From: Oricola nitratireducens
GTDB lineage: Bacteria > Pseudomonadota > Alphaproteobacteria > Rhizobiales > Rhizobiaceae
Assembly (NCBI RefSeq): GCF_014904745.1
Contig: NZ_JACZCS010000037.1
Span: forward strand, 1-64,000
Length of the DNA: 64,000 nucleotides
Direction: 5' to 3'
The number at the start of each line of letters is the position of its first letter. Position 1 is the first letter of the stretch. Shown one piece after another: positions 26,356-35,560 of this stretch. A model generated the notes under the pieces. That model did not search any database and was not told the DNA's origin. It was given only the letters and a program-made list of their open reading frames with translations. A program made the translations under genes and the position numbers.

Positions 26356-29300
26356 CTAATGCAGCTTGCCGCTCGCATGCGCCAGCATGGTGTAGACCTT
26401 GCCGGTATCCGAGGTCAGGTACGTCTGCGTCATGATGTTGTCGCGGTCGTTCTTCGCAATGTCACGCAGCAGGCGCTCGAAATCGTTCACGTAACGATCG
26501 ACCGATGCACGGAAGGTGCTGTCGCTTTCGTATTTGCGCTTGATCTCGTCGAAAGTCTGCTGGCCCTTTAGCGTATAGAGACGCCGCGTGAAGACGTTGC
26601 GCTCGCCGCGACGGTAACGTTCCCACAGGTCGATCGACGCCTCGTGATCGATGGCTCGGGCGATGTCGACCGAAAGAGAGTTTAGCGATTCGACCGTGTG
26701 GAGCGCTTCGCGCGGCTGGTCGATACGCTGCGGCGCGCGCGGAGCGGGCTCATCTTCCTTGGAGGCGCGGCGCAGCAGGTCGCTGACCCAGCCACCGGAG
26801 GCCTGTTCCGGTTCTTCCTCGCGCTGCGGAGCGGGGTCGCTCATGTTCAGGCTGCCACGCAGCACGGGTTCGCGCTGTGCGGGGGCTGCAGCGGGAACGG
26901 GCGCAGCCGGCGCCGGCTGTGGGCGCGGCGCAACGGCCACTGCGTCGGCGACAGGCGCCTGCCGCGTCTCGACGGTCGCCTGCGGGGCGGGCCTGCGTGC
27001 CCGGTTGCTGCCGCCATTACCGATGTCGAAGGCCCGGCCGGAATTCTCGACGATGCGAGACAGGTCTTTGAGCGCGTTGATCTGTTCGGACACGGCGCGC
27101 CGCATCGCGCTGGTGGATTCGCGCGTTTCCTCCGGTAGTTCGAAGATGCCCTTGCGAACCTCTTCGCGCGTCTGGGTGAGTTCGTGGTTCATGTCGGTGG
27201 CGACGCGACGCATCTCGGATGTCGCACCCTCGAAACGCTTGAGAGCGGCGTCGATTGCCTGGCCGACATTCTGTGTGACCGACTCGGCGGAAGACCGCGC
27301 CGTGCCTTCGGCTTCCTTCGCGGTCTGGCGCAGCTTGACCGACATTTCGTCGGCCGTATGGCGCGTGCGCTCCTCGACGGTGTTGAAAGCGTCGGTGACC
27401 ATGGATTCGAAGGAGCGCATGAGCCGGGCGATTTCCTCGGACTTTCCGACCAGCCCGGTCGACAGCGACTCCAGCGCCTCGCGCCGTTCCTCGAGTGTGT
27501 TGGCGAGGCCCGATTGTGCCGTGCCGAGCAGTTCGGACGCGGAGGCGAGCACCCGTCCATGATCCTCGAAGCGGGACGCGATGGAGGAGACTTCCTCCAG
27601 CGTGCGGCTGGACACCTCTCCGAGCCGCGACATGTTGCCGTCGAGCATGTTGACCGACGAGGCGATCGAATCGGCGGCGCGAGTGGTCTTGTCGGCGAAT
27701 TCCGACGTCGTCTTTTCGAGGCGGTTATCCAGCTGGCCGAGGTTCGACGCGGCGTTGCGGATGAGTTCGCCGAGATTTGCGTTCGACGAAGACAGGCGTT
27801 CGATCAGGGCGTCGACATTTTCCGACAGTCCGTTTTGCGCCTGTTCGACGGCCGAAACAGTGTCGGCTGTGCGGCGCGCCATGGCCGTGATCAGGGCCGC
27901 GTTTTCCGCCTTGAGCCGCTCGGTCGCCGCGGTCGTGGCTTCCTCGAGTTGCTCGGCGAGCTTGCGTCCGTCGCCCGTAAGGCGCTCGATGAGCGGCCGG
28001 GTGGAGTTCTCGATCAGGTTCTCCATGTCGCGGGTGTGCGTCGACAGGAGACTGGAGAGTTCGCCCGTGCGCTCGACAAAGGCGTTGACGGCCTCCTGCG
28101 CCTTGCCGCCCATGAGGTCGGTTGCCTCGGACGTGCGGGCTTCGAAAGCCTCCAGCATATTGGTGGTCAGACGTCTGATTTCGTCGGTCTGTCCGGCCAG
28201 GCGCATTTCGTTGGTTGCGAGCTCCTCGGCAATGCGCTGCTGGTTCTGGCTCAACTGCTCGGAGAGATGCACGGCAAAATCCTTGCCGTGGACGCCGATG
28301 GTATCGCCGGCCTTCGCAGCTTCCTCTTCGAGTTCAATGCGGGCCGTGGCGACACTGTCGCGCAGCGTGCGTGCGACGATACCGGCGCTGTCCTCTAGCG
28401 TGCGGCGTACGTTTTCGATGCCGAGCGTAAGAGCCTTCTGCATCGTCTCGGCGCGTTCGTCGATGATGCTGGTGTTCTGGGAGAACAGGTTGTCCAGCGC
28501 TTCGGTGCTGCGCGAGAGCGCGACAATCGCTGTGTTGGTGCGATCCTCGATCGCTGCCTGCAGTCCGCCGGCCTTGTCGGTCAACAGTTCTTCAAGCCGC
28601 GCATTGGTCTGCGACATGGCGCTTTCGACCGCTCCGGACGCCCGTGAAATCTCGTCGACGAGAGCGCTTGCACGCTGGCTGAGAGTGGCGCTGAGCCGCA
28701 TTGTCTTCTCGTCCAGCGTTTCGTCGAGATGCGCTGTCTTTTCTTCGAGCACCGAGACGAGTTTGCCGGAGTTTTCCGCCAGGTTCTGGGCAAGCGTGTC
28801 GGCTAGGGTGGTGACATTCTGGTCGAAGCGGGAGGTCCGCTCCTCGAACTCGGCGGCGCGCTGCTGCAGCCGTTCGGCGACCGATTCCACTTTGGCCTCG
28901 ATGGAGTCCCTGAAGCTCGACGCGCTGCTGTCGAGCATTTGCGACTTTTCTTCCAGCGTCGCCGAAATGCGGGCGGAGTGGCCGCCGACGCGATCGATGA
29001 GCATCTCCGACTGGCTCTCGAATGTCTGGCCGAACTGGGTCGCCGTGCGGGCGAATTCGTCGGACCGCGAATCGAGCGTCGCGCCGAACTCCCCGACCTT
29101 CTTGCCGAGTTCCTCGGAAAGCGCTTGCGTGCGGGATTCGATCGTTTCGCCGATGCGCGATGCTCCGGCATCGATCGTCGAGGTAAGCTTGTCCGTCGTG
29201 TGGCCGACCGCGCCATAGATCGCGGACGTCTTTTCGTCGAGACGCTGCAGGAATTCGTCGGTCCTGCCTCCGATCGCATCGGCCGTGCCGGACGTGATAT

Positions 29301-30903
29301 CGTTGAGCTTCGTCGTGAATGCCGAGGATTTCTCCTCGAGGATCGCGGCGAGCGACGTTTCCATCGAGCTGGTCTGCTCCTCGAAGGCCTGGCGCGCCTT
29401 GTCGGCGATGACGCCGGCCTGCGCATTGCCGTGCGCATAGGTCTCGGCGATTGCGCGGGTGCGTTCGAGAAGGGTTTCGTTGATCTGGCGGGCCCGCGCA
29501 TCGAGCGCCGAATTGAGCTTTTCGGTGCCGTGGTTGATGGCCTGGACGCGGGTTTCGAAATCGCCGAGCAACTGCTGGCCGCGTTCGGAGAAGGTCTTCT
29601 CCAAGCTGGCCATGCGCTCGTCGAACTCGTCGGTCATGTTCGTCGCGGTGCTGCCCAGCAACGTGACGAGGCCGGTCGCCCTTGCTTCCAATGTCTCGGA
29701 CAGTTTGCGGCTTGCCTCGTCGGTCTGTTCGCTGAGATTGGCGATGCGCATGTCGATCAGGCTGGCGAATGCCTCGCCCGAATTGGAGATGCGGCCGGAT
29801 ACCTCGTCGAGGCGGGCGGCGATCGTTTCGTTGACGGCATTGCTGCTCTGTTCGAGGCGGTCGATCAGCGACTGGCCTGATTCGTTCAGCGACATCGACA
29901 ACTGCGTCGAGGCATTGCGCACGTTGTCACGGATGAAGTCGGCGGAGCCGGTCAGTTCGTCGCGGAGCTGCTCATGGGCGCCGGCGATCGAGGCGCGCAG
30001 GCGTTCGGCATGGGTGACGATGCCTTCGCGCTCGTTGCCGAGATCGGTCAGCAGCGAACGGACCCGCACTTCGTTGTCGGTATAGGCGCGCTCCAGTTCG
30101 GAAACCTCGGACTGCATCAAGGCTTCCAGCTCGCTGGCGCGTGCGATCGTGCGCTCGATGCCTTCGCCCATTGCGGCGACTTCGCGGCGTACCGCCTGGC
30201 CGACGGTGACGATACGTTCCTGTGCAAGGTTTTCCGGTTCGGCGAGGCGCAGGGCGATTTCGCTCATCGAATGCGCGGTCAACCGCATTTCCTGCGACCG
30301 GCGAACCATGGCCGCGATCGCGAAGAACAGGAAGATCGGGACGATAATGGAGACGAGGATCGCGATCACGCCGGGCTGGGCGCGCAATTTGTCGAGAGAA
30401 CTGATCTGCCAGACAGCGGGAGCATAAAGCAGATGCATCAGCGCGATGCCGCCGATCGCCCACACGACGCTTGCCACAATTGCCGCGGTATACCCGCCGC
30501 GCACCGACGTGCGGTTCAGGCGCGAGAGGATCGCCTGGTAGTCGCGCTGCGTGTCGTCGTCATTGGCGGGTTTGAAGCTGACCGACTGCCGCGTCGGCGC
30601 CGCGGGCGCCTCCGGCTCGTGAACGGACGGTTTTGCGGCGGTTGCCGGTTCCGGTTTTGATGATGGCTTGCTGTTGCCCACAGGCGGTGCGGGCGGAGCG
30701 GCAACATGCGTTTCGGGCGATTTCTTGGCCTGATCGCTTTCCTCCGCGAGTTCGCTTGCGGCTGCGGCGACCTGGCTTTCGAAATCGTCGAGCGACAATT
30801 CGTCGTCCAGGCTGATGTCGTCGTCGAGACCGGCTTCTAACGCTTCCTCCAGCGCTGCTTCCATGTCGCGATCGATGTTCGCAGCGTTCTTGTTCACAGC
30901 CAT
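26356..30903 (-). CDS. Giant coiled-coil membrane protein, growth-pole-ring (GPR/RgsE)-like
   Basis: A 1515-residue protein started at ATG 30903 (MAVNKNAANI) after GAGG. Residues 1-45 are acidic, 60-110 Pro/Ala-rich, and two close helices (about 138-160 and 178-200) anchor it. From about 210 to 1300 it is one long helical coiled coil with repeating variants of a short unit (SATLEEKSQ, SVLEEKTAHLDETLDEKT, AAILEEKSS). A Pro/Ala linker (about 1330-1400) leads to a conserved globular C-terminus (AIDHEASIDLWERYRRGE, FTRRLYTLKGQ). Size, layout and nearby folP-folB-folK match the rhizobial proteins once called kinesin-like and shown in Agrobacterium to form a ring at the growing pole. The identity is inferred from architecture and context. 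Confidence 0.75.
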   Translation of the reverse strand: MAVNKNAANIDRDMEAALEEALEAGLDDDISLDDELSLDDFESQVAAAASELAEESDQAKKSPETHVAAPPAPPVGNSKPSSKPEPATAAKPSVHEPEAPAAPTRQSVSFKPANDDDTQRDYQAILSRLNRTSVRGGYTAAIVASVVWAIGGIALMHLLYAPAVWQISSLDKLRAQPGVIAILVSIIVPIFLFFAIAAMVRRSQEMRLTAHSMSEIALRLAEPENLAQERIVTVGQAVRREVAAMGEGIERTIARASELEALMQSEVSELERAYTDNEVRVRSLLTDLGNEREGIVTHAERLRASIAGAHEQLRDELTGSADFIRDNVRNASTQLSMSLNESGQSLIDRLEQSSNAVNETIAARLDEVSGRISNSGEAFASLIDMRIANLSEQTDEASRKLSETLEARATGLVTLLGSTATNMTDEFDERMASLEKTFSERGQQLLGDFETRVQAINHGTEKLNSALDARARQINETLLERTRAIAETYAHGNAQAGVIADKARQAFEEQTSSMETSLAAILEEKSSAFTTKLNDITSGTADAIGGRTDEFLQRLDEKTSAIYGAVGHTTDKLTSTIDAGASRIGETIESRTQALSEELGKKVGEFGATLDSRSDEFARTATQFGQTFESQSEMLIDRVGGHSARISATLEEKSQMLDSSASSFRDSIEAKVESVAERLQQRAAEFEERTSRFDQNVTTLADTLAQNLAENSGKLVSVLEEKTAHLDETLDEKTMRLSATLSQRASALVDEISRASGAVESAMSQTNARLEELLTDKAGGLQAAIEDRTNTAIVALSRSTEALDNLFSQNTSIIDERAETMQKALTLGIENVRRTLEDSAGIVARTLRDSVATARIELEEEAAKAGDTIGVHGKDFAVHLSEQLSQNQQRIAEELATNEMRLAGQTDEIRRLTTNMLEAFEARTSEATDLMGGKAQEAVNAFVERTGELSSLLSTHTRDMENLIENSTRPLIERLTGDGRKLAEQLEEATTAATERLKAENAALITAMARRTADTVSAVEQAQNGLSENVDALIERLSSSNANLGELIRNAASNLGQLDNRLEKTTSEFADKTTRAADSIASSVNMLDGNMSRLGEVSSRTLEEVSSIASRFEDHGRVLASASELLGTAQSGLANTLEERREALESLSTGLVGKSEEIARLMRSFESMVTDAFNTVEERTRHTADEMSVKLRQTAKEAEGTARSSAESVTQNVGQAIDAALKRFEGATSEMRRVATDMNHELTQTREEVRKGIFELPEETRESTSAMRRAVSEQINALKDLSRIVENSGRAFDIGNGGSNRARRPAPQATVETRQAPVADAVAVAPRPQPAPAAPVPAAAPAQREPVLRGSLNMSDPAPQREEEPEQASGGWVSDLLRRASKEDEPAPRAPQRIDQPREALHTVESLNSLSVDIARAIDHEASIDLWERYRRGERNVFTRRLYTLKGQQTFDEIKRKYESDSTFRASVDRYVNDFERLLRDIAKNDRDNIMTQTYLTSDTGKVYTMLAHASGKLH

Positions 30904-31218
30904 TGCCGCCTCACTCAACAAACTCGGCCTGCCTTCGGCAGCCCTTTCCTCGAATACCTATGTGACACACCACAATATGGGCGCAACTGTGTTCTCTGTA
31001 CGCCCAAACGGTGATGCGTATCGTAACGGGACACCTCTCGAAATGGAACTCGCGATTGTCCCGATCCGCAAAAGTTTAAAGATAAAGTTAACGCGCCGGC
31101 TTGTCGCCTGATTTTTCAAAAATGGCGCCGGCGGGCATCCGAATGGCGGTTAACTCCCCGGCGACCTTTAGATGCCATCATCTTGAATTGCTCAATAGGC
31201 AAACGGGATGGATTGGAT
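30904..31218. other. 315-bp divergent intergenic region between the GPR-like gene and the Hpt gene
   Basis: No gene is apparent. It must carry promoters for both neighbours. An AT-rich stretch at about 31073-31093 has two TTAA motifs separated by eight bases, close to but not matching the CtrA consensus TTAA-N7-TTAA. Confidence 0.5.
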
Positions 31219-31584
31219 ATGAATGAGACTCCTGTGTTCGCACCACCGGATTCGTCGAGCGCGCTGCCCGGCGAAACACGCCCGGTAGACCTTGCATTTC
31301 TCGCCCGCCAGACGGGCGGAGACCGGGCGCTCGAGGAAGAAGTACTGCGGCTTTTCGCCAGGCAGGCCTCGATTCTGGGGAATGAATTGCGCAGCCAGAC
31401 GGACTGCGAAATCCGCAAGCGCAGTGCGCATACGCTGAAAGGTGCGGCCCGTGCCGTCGGTGCCTTCAGCCTGGCGGATCAAGCCTTGCGTATCGAAGAA
31501 GAACCGGAAAATCCGGCGCCGGTGACCGCCTTGCTTCGCGAGGTTGAAACCGTGCGCGATTATATCGCCTCGCTTCTGCGCTAG
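31219..31584 (+). CDS. Histidine phosphotransfer (Hpt) domain protein
   Basis: A 121-residue single-domain phosphotransfer protein. I start it at ATG 31219 (MNETPVFAPPD); a TTG at 31183 is a weaker choice. The phosphorylatable His is H71 in the Hpt motif AHTLKGAARAVGA, within a helical domain (about 24-121). The first 20 residues are disordered and Ser/Pro-rich. No histidine kinase is adjacent; CckA, a hybrid kinase in this window, needs an Hpt protein, but its known partner is ChpT, which is a different, larger fold. The partner is therefore unknown. It is divergent from the giant coiled-coil gene. Confidence 0.88.
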   Translation: MNETPVFAPPDSSSALPGETRPVDLAFLARQTGGDRALEEEVLRLFARQASILGNELRSQTDCEIRKRSAHTLKGAARAVGAFSLADQALRIEEEPENPAPVTALLREVETVRDYIASLLR

Positions 31585-32022
<438 letters not shown>

Positions 32023-32048
32023 TCGTCCCGAAACGGAAAAACCGGCCG

Positions 32049-32915
32049 ATGGCATTTTCCGCAGATGAAGCGTTCTCGGCGCGGAAATGGGCCCTGGCGC
32101 ATTCGAAAAGCCTCGTGCTCGGGCCGTCCGGCGTCTTGATGGGGATCCTCAACGTCACCCCCGACAGTTTTTCCGACGGCGGCCAACTGGCCAACACCGG
32201 TGACGCCGTTGCGCGGGCGCGGGCCATGACCGAAGCGGGCGCGGGGATCCTCGATATCGGCGGCGAGAGCACGCGTCCGGGCGGCGATCCCGTTGACGCG
32301 GAGACCGAACAGGCGCGCGTGCTGCCCTCGATCTCGGCCATCCGGGACGCGATCGCCGGCGCGGTCATCTCTATTGACACCTATCGTGCCGATACGGCGA
32401 AGAAGGCGGTCGAGGCCGGCGCCCACATCGTCAACGATGTATGGGGGCTGCAGCGCGAACCGGACATTGCCCGTGTCGCCGCGGAAACGGGGGCGGGGCT
32501 CTGCATCATGCATACGGGACGCGAGCGCGAAAAACTCGCCGATGTCATCGCCGACCAGTTCGCGTTTTTCGAAACCTCGCTGGAAATCGCGGGCAAGGCA
32601 GGCGTGCAGCGCGAGCAGATCGTGCTCGATCCGGGGTTCGGTTTTGCCAAGGACCCGGAGGAGAATTTCACCCTAATGGCGCGGTTCGAAGCGCTGCACG
32701 CGCTCGGATATCCGCTTCTCGTCGGGACAAGCCGCAAGCGGTTCATCGGCGATGCGACGGGGCGCGACGCGGCCGAACGCGATGTCGGAACGGCGGCAAC
32801 GACGGCATTGCTGCGCGCCGCCGGCGCGGCGGTATTTCGTGTCCACGATGTCGCAATTAATCGCGACGCGCTTGCCATAGCGGATGCTATGGTCGCCCGG
32901 CGGCCGTCGAATTGA
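32049..32915 (+). CDS. folP: Dihydropteroate synthase
   Basis: A 288-residue TIM-barrel enzyme joining 6-hydroxymethyl-dihydropterin pyrophosphate to p-aminobenzoate; the sulfonamide target. Family blocks are present in order: GILNVTPDSFSDGG, DIGGESTRPGG, ISIDTYRADTAKKA, IVNDVWG, LDPGFGFAKDPEEN and LVGTSRKRFIG, and the C-terminal FRVHDVA. The N-terminus is about 25 residues longer than the core. It is followed after 25 bp by folB and then folK, forming a folate biosynthesis operon. Confidence 0.96.
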   Translation: MAFSADEAFSARKWALAHSKSLVLGPSGVLMGILNVTPDSFSDGGQLANTGDAVARARAMTEAGAGILDIGGESTRPGGDPVDAETEQARVLPSISAIRDAIAGAVISIDTYRADTAKKAVEAGAHIVNDVWGLQREPDIARVAAETGAGLCIMHTGREREKLADVIADQFAFFETSLEIAGKAGVQREQIVLDPGFGFAKDPEENFTLMARFEALHALGYPLLVGTSRKRFIGDATGRDAAERDVGTAATTALLRAAGAAVFRVHDVAINRDALAIADAMVARRPSN

Positions 32916-32940
32916 CCGGCCGCAACCAGGACACCGACCC

Positions 32941-33321
32941 ATGATGTACCAGATCCGGATGATGAATTGCGCGTTTTTCGCGCGGCACGGCGTGTTCGAC
33001 CAGGAGGAGTTTCTTGGCCAGCGTTTCTATGTCGACGCGGTTCTGACCGTTGATCCGGGCGATGCGCTGGAGAACGACAGCATCGAGGGGACGGTGGATT
33101 ATGGCGTGGCGTTCCAGGAGATCGAGAAGATCGTCACCGGAAAGAGGCGCTTCCTGATCGAGGCGATCGCACTCGAGATCGCCAAGGCGCTGTGCCATCG
33201 TTTTCCGCAGATCGTGACGGCCGACATCACCGTGCGCAAGCCGAACGCACCGGTTCCCGGCGTGCTGGACCATGTCGAGGTGCGTGTCGTGCATGATGCG
33301 AAAGCCGGTCACGGTGGCTGA
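32941..33321 (+). CDS. folB: Dihydroneopterin aldolase
   Basis: A 126-residue enzyme converting dihydroneopterin to 6-hydroxymethyl-dihydropterin. It starts at the double ATG at 32941/32944 (MMYQIRMMNCAFFARHGVF); ARHGVFDQEE and the conserved Tyr in TVDYGVAFQEI mark the active site, and EAIALEIAKAL and VTVRKP-like VRKPNAPV complete the fold. It lies between folP and folK, and its end overlaps the start of folK by 29 bp. Confidence 0.94.
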   Translation: MMYQIRMMNCAFFARHGVFDQEEFLGQRFYVDAVLTVDPGDALENDSIEGTVDYGVAFQEIEKIVTGKRRFLIEAIALEIAKALCHRFPQIVTADITVRKPNAPVPGVLDHVEVRVVHDAKAGHGG

Positions 33322-33814
33322 ACGCGTCACCGCCTATCTCGGACTCGGCGGAAATGTCGGCGACGTCGCGGAGGCGATGCGGTCGGCGCTGAAACGCCTC
33401 GACGCGCATCCGGAGTGCCGGATCACGGCGATTTCGCGGGTTTTCCGCACACCGCCCTGGGGTCCGGTCAAGCAGGATTGGTATCTGAATGCCTGTGCCG
33501 AGATTGAGACCGGTCTCAGCGCGCCGGACCTGCTGGCGCTGGCGCTTGAGACCGAGCGCGCGCTCGGACGCGTGCGCGAAACGCGCTGGGGACCGCGCAC
33601 GCTCGATATCGACATCCTGCTTTACGGCGATGCGCCGGTGTCTCTGGAAAACCTCACCATTCCGCATCCAAGGATGACGGAACGGGCATTCGTCATGGTG
33701 CCGCTTGCCGATATCGCGCCGGACATCGTGCTCGCGGGGCGGACCGTGCGCGAGCATGCGCAAACTTTCCGCGACGAGGGCCTTGAGATGACGGATATTC
33801 GCCTGAGCGTATGA
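33293..33814 (+). CDS. folK: 2-amino-4-hydroxy-6-hydroxymethyldihydropteridine diphosphokinase
   Basis: A 173-residue kinase that transfers pyrophosphate from ATP to 6-hydroxymethyl-dihydropterin. Motifs: YLGLGGNVGD at the N-terminus, TPPWGPVKQDWYLNA for pterin and ATP binding, and RTLDIDILLYGD with the metal-binding Asp pair, then IPHPRM. I start it at the ATG pair at 33293/33296, which has GAGG about ten bases upstream; this overlaps folB. The GTG at 33314 is a possible later start that would still keep the core. The gene ends 7 bp from the convergent secreted-protein gene. Confidence 0.94.
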   Translation: MMRKPVTVAERVTAYLGLGGNVGDVAEAMRSALKRLDAHPECRITAISRVFRTPPWGPVKQDWYLNACAEIETGLSAPDLLALALETERALGRVRETRWGPRTLDIDILLYGDAPVSLENLTIPHPRMTERAFVMVPLADIAPDIVLAGRTVREHAQTFRDEGLEMTDIRLSV

Positions 33815-33821
33815 AGCGGCG

Positions 33822-34355
33822 CTAGTCCGACGTTTCGGCGGCGAGGGAATTGATGCGGTCGAGCTTCATGCCGATCACCGGAACAAGAGATTTCCCGACA
33901 TTCACCGAGACGGTGATGTTGAGCTGGTTGTCGGACGCCAGCCGCGCCAGCATGGCGCCGTCGAGTTGCTTTCGCTTCAGGGTCAGCACGACATGACTGG
34001 GCGACACGGCGCCGGCAACGACGTCGAGACCTTCGCCTTCGGCGCCATCGAGGAAATGGCCGACATAGGAGCGGCCCTTGCGCTTGACGGTGGCGTTCAT
34101 TTTCTGCGTGAACACGCCGACGCGGCAGCCGCCGTCGAGCGTCATGCCGAGCTTGTCATCGGGCGTGAGACCGTTGAATTCGCAGGTGAATTTCGTGCCC
34201 TTGTATTTACCGGCGACGATCTCGCCGGGTCCGCGCCACTTGCCCTCGATCTGGCGGAAGAACCGGGCATCGCGATCATTGGCGCTCGACGGCGCGGCGG
34301 CGAAAGCCGTGGTCGCGAGGGCAAGGGCGGAAATGGCCATCGAACGAAGAAGCAT
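33822..34355 (-). CDS. Secreted protein of unknown function
   Basis: A 177-residue exported protein beginning MLLRSMAISALALATTAFA, a signal peptide with likely cleavage near residue 25 (SSA-N). The mature part starts DARFFRQIEGKWRGPGEIVAGKYKGTKFTCEF and has two cysteines; the WxGPGEIVxGxYKGT pattern and alternating strands suggest a lipocalin-like or small beta-barrel domain, and similar exported proteins are widespread in rhizobia. No function is known to me. It is monocistronic in appearance and converges with folK. Confidence 0.8.
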   Translation of the reverse strand: MLLRSMAISALALATTAFAAAPSSANDRDARFFRQIEGKWRGPGEIVAGKYKGTKFTCEFNGLTPDDKLGMTLDGGCRVGVFTQKMNATVKRKGRSYVGHFLDGAEGEGLDVVAGAVSPSHVVLTLKRKQLDGAMLARLASDNQLNITVSVNVGKSLVPVIGMKLDRINSLAAETSD

Positions 34356-34477
34356 GGCGGGTGGCTCTCATAATCGGCAATGCGGTAGGCGCATCATTAA
34401 GCGGAATGGTTAACACATGCTTTGTGAATCGCACCAGTCCCGGCCAAACGACACTCACGTTGTGTTACATGGCGCGT

Positions 34478-35560
34478 TCAGGCCTTTTTCCCGTTGTCTT
34501 TCGCGGCCGTCAGGTTTGACAGCACCGCCGACAGTTTCGGTCGCGCGACGGCGTGGAAAGGCGCGGGGCGGCATACTTCCATTGCCGATATGCCGACGCG
34601 CGCGGTCATCAGCCCGTTGAGGACGCCTTCGCCGAGGCGCGCCGACAGGCGTGACGCGACGCCATGGCCGACAACCTGCTGTACGAGGCCGTCGCCGATG
34701 CTGGCGACGCCGGTGACGGCGAGATGGCCGAGCACCTTGCGAAACAGGCGGAAATTGCCCAGTGCGCCCGTTCGCCCGCCATAGAGTTCCGACATGCGGC
34801 GCACGAGCCGGAAATTCTCGTAGATCACGTAGAGAATGTCGAGGAAGGCGCGCGGGCTGACCGCGGTGACGACCGATACGCGCCGGGATGCGCCCATGAC
34901 CAGCAGGAAGGCATCCCGGTCGAGGCTGCGGAACAATTCGCGCTCGGCGAGCGCGTAATAGTCGGAGGCATCGAGGATCTCGCCCTGCTGTTCGGCGAGG
35001 ATCGTGCGCCCGGCGGCCGATTTCGGATTGCCGGCCATGTGATGGACGAGCTTGCGCGTTGCCCGGGAGAGGGCCTTGTCGTCGGAGCCGGCGAGGGTGT
35101 CTTCCAGTTCCGTGCGCAGATGGTCGACGGACCGCAGTCGCATCATGGCGGCGATCTCGCGGATCACGACGAGCAGCACGGAGACCGCGATCAGGCCGGC
35201 CACGCCGAGCGCTAGCCAGCCAAGCCATTCGTTGCGCGCGAACAGGGCCCGGACGACGGAATCGATCCACAGTCCGGCGGCGAGGCTGGCGAACAGGCCG
35301 ACGGCCGAGATCGCAACCGAGGCAAGCGAAAATCCGCGCTTCTGGCGATCGACCTCCTCGATCACGGCTTGGTCGGCGGTCAGGTCTTCGCGTTCGAAGA
35401 AGTCCTCCGGCTCCATTTCCAGTGCCGGGCCGGGCGCGATCGCTCGCGGTTTGCGCAGTGGCGCAGCCGTTTTTTCGGCGGAAATGGCGGAAACCGTTTC
35501 TTCCCTTTCCGGTTCGATCGCAAATGCGCGCGGTTTGCGGCGCGTCTTGTCTTCGGTCAT
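34478..35560 (-). CDS. YcjF/TIGR01620 family membrane protein (DUF697)
   Basis: A 360-residue inner-membrane protein. The first 70 residues are charged and low-complexity; two helices follow (about 80-103 and 114-137), and the remainder holds the DUF697-type domain with GASRRVSVVTAVSPRAFLD and GGRTGALGNFRLFRKVLGHLAVTG, which includes further hydrophobic helices. The UPF0283/YcjF family accompanies YcjX in proteobacteria and is linked to envelope stress, without known activity. Its ATG overlaps the end of ycjX by 4 bp, showing tight coupling. Confidence 0.88.
   Translation of the reverse strand: MTEDKTRRKPRAFAIEPEREETVSAISAEKTAAPLRKPRAIAPGPALEMEPEDFFEREDLTADQAVIEEVDRQKRGFSLASVAISAVGLFASLAAGLWIDSVVRALFARNEWLGWLALGVAGLIAVSVLLVVIREIAAMMRLRSVDHLRTELEDTLAGSDDKALSRATRKLVHHMAGNPKSAAGRTILAEQQGEILDASDYYALAERELFRSLDRDAFLLVMGASRRVSVVTAVSPRAFLDILYVIYENFRLVRRMSELYGGRTGALGNFRLFRKVLGHLAVTGVASIGDGLVQQVVGHGVASRLSARLGEGVLNGLMTARVGISAMEVCRPAPFHAVARPKLSAVLSNLTAAKDNGKKA

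Noticed and set aside
31073-31093. CtrA binding site upstream of the Hpt gene
   Set aside because: The two TTAA half-sites are eight rather than seven bases apart; not a proper match.
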